From CAYMEK01 sp964389305 (GTDB lineage: Bacteria > Spirochaetota > Spirochaetia > SZUA-6 > DRHE01), in contig CAYMEK010000110.1 of the NCBI GenBank assembly GCA_964389305.1, positions 1 to 6,939 on the forward strand: a stretch of DNA of 6,939 nucleotides. The letters are read 5' to 3'. The notes beneath the pieces are model-generated. The model saw only the letters and a list, made by a program, of their open reading frames with translations, did no database searches and was not told where the DNA came from. The position numbers were made by a program, and so were the translations under genes. Below, piece by piece: positions 6,905 through 6,939 of this stretch. Position 1 is the stretch's first letter; every line of letters begins with the position of its first letter.

Positions 6905-6939
6905 GGGGTGAATGCTTTTACTGCTTCAAAACCAGCGAA

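Noticed and set aside
1..6939. CRISPR array, tRNA or rRNA genes.
   Set aside because: No regularly spaced repeats, cloverleaf-type sequences or rRNA-like stretches were seen on reading both strands.

Overview
This is a GC-rich bacterial chromosomal window. The likeliest source is a spirochaete (Spirochaeta/Treponema-like). The DctP-type TRAP binding protein looks like the Treponema TatP branch, and spirochaetes are among the groups known to carry chromosomal integrons. This is inference: there is no rRNA or marker gene, and the fibronectin-type protein would also fit Chloroflexota and others.

Left part (1-3932, all minus strand). A block of three genes reads leftwards from about 4040: a cysteine-rich DUF6144-like protein (3351-3932), a short-chain dehydrogenase (2539-3237) and a CapA-family metallophosphatase (1251-2534). 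The dehydrogenase and capA are 4 bases apart, so they are probably one transcript. To their left, with its own strong sigma-70-type promoter (1071-1098), is a secreted protein with two fibronectin type III-like domains (1-1060). It runs off the window edge.

Middle (3933-5225). A 300-base divergent intergenic region separates this block from a plus-strand gene for a periplasmic TRAP substrate-binding protein (4233-5225). No TRAP permease gene follows it.

Right part (5210-6939, minus strand). This holds a decayed integron. The integrase gene intI (5629-6860) has the IntI-specific insertion and an N-terminal extra domain. It has lost about 25 bases that encode the LGH active-site box, and the loss also shifts the frame, so it is a pseudogene. 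A small AT-richer ORF of unknown function (5210-5639) overlaps the end of intI on the same strand and carries its own one-base frameshift. A perfect match to an integron core site lies just upstream of intI. The main point of interest is this broken integron: how it is oriented, and whether the small ORF was once a cassette.
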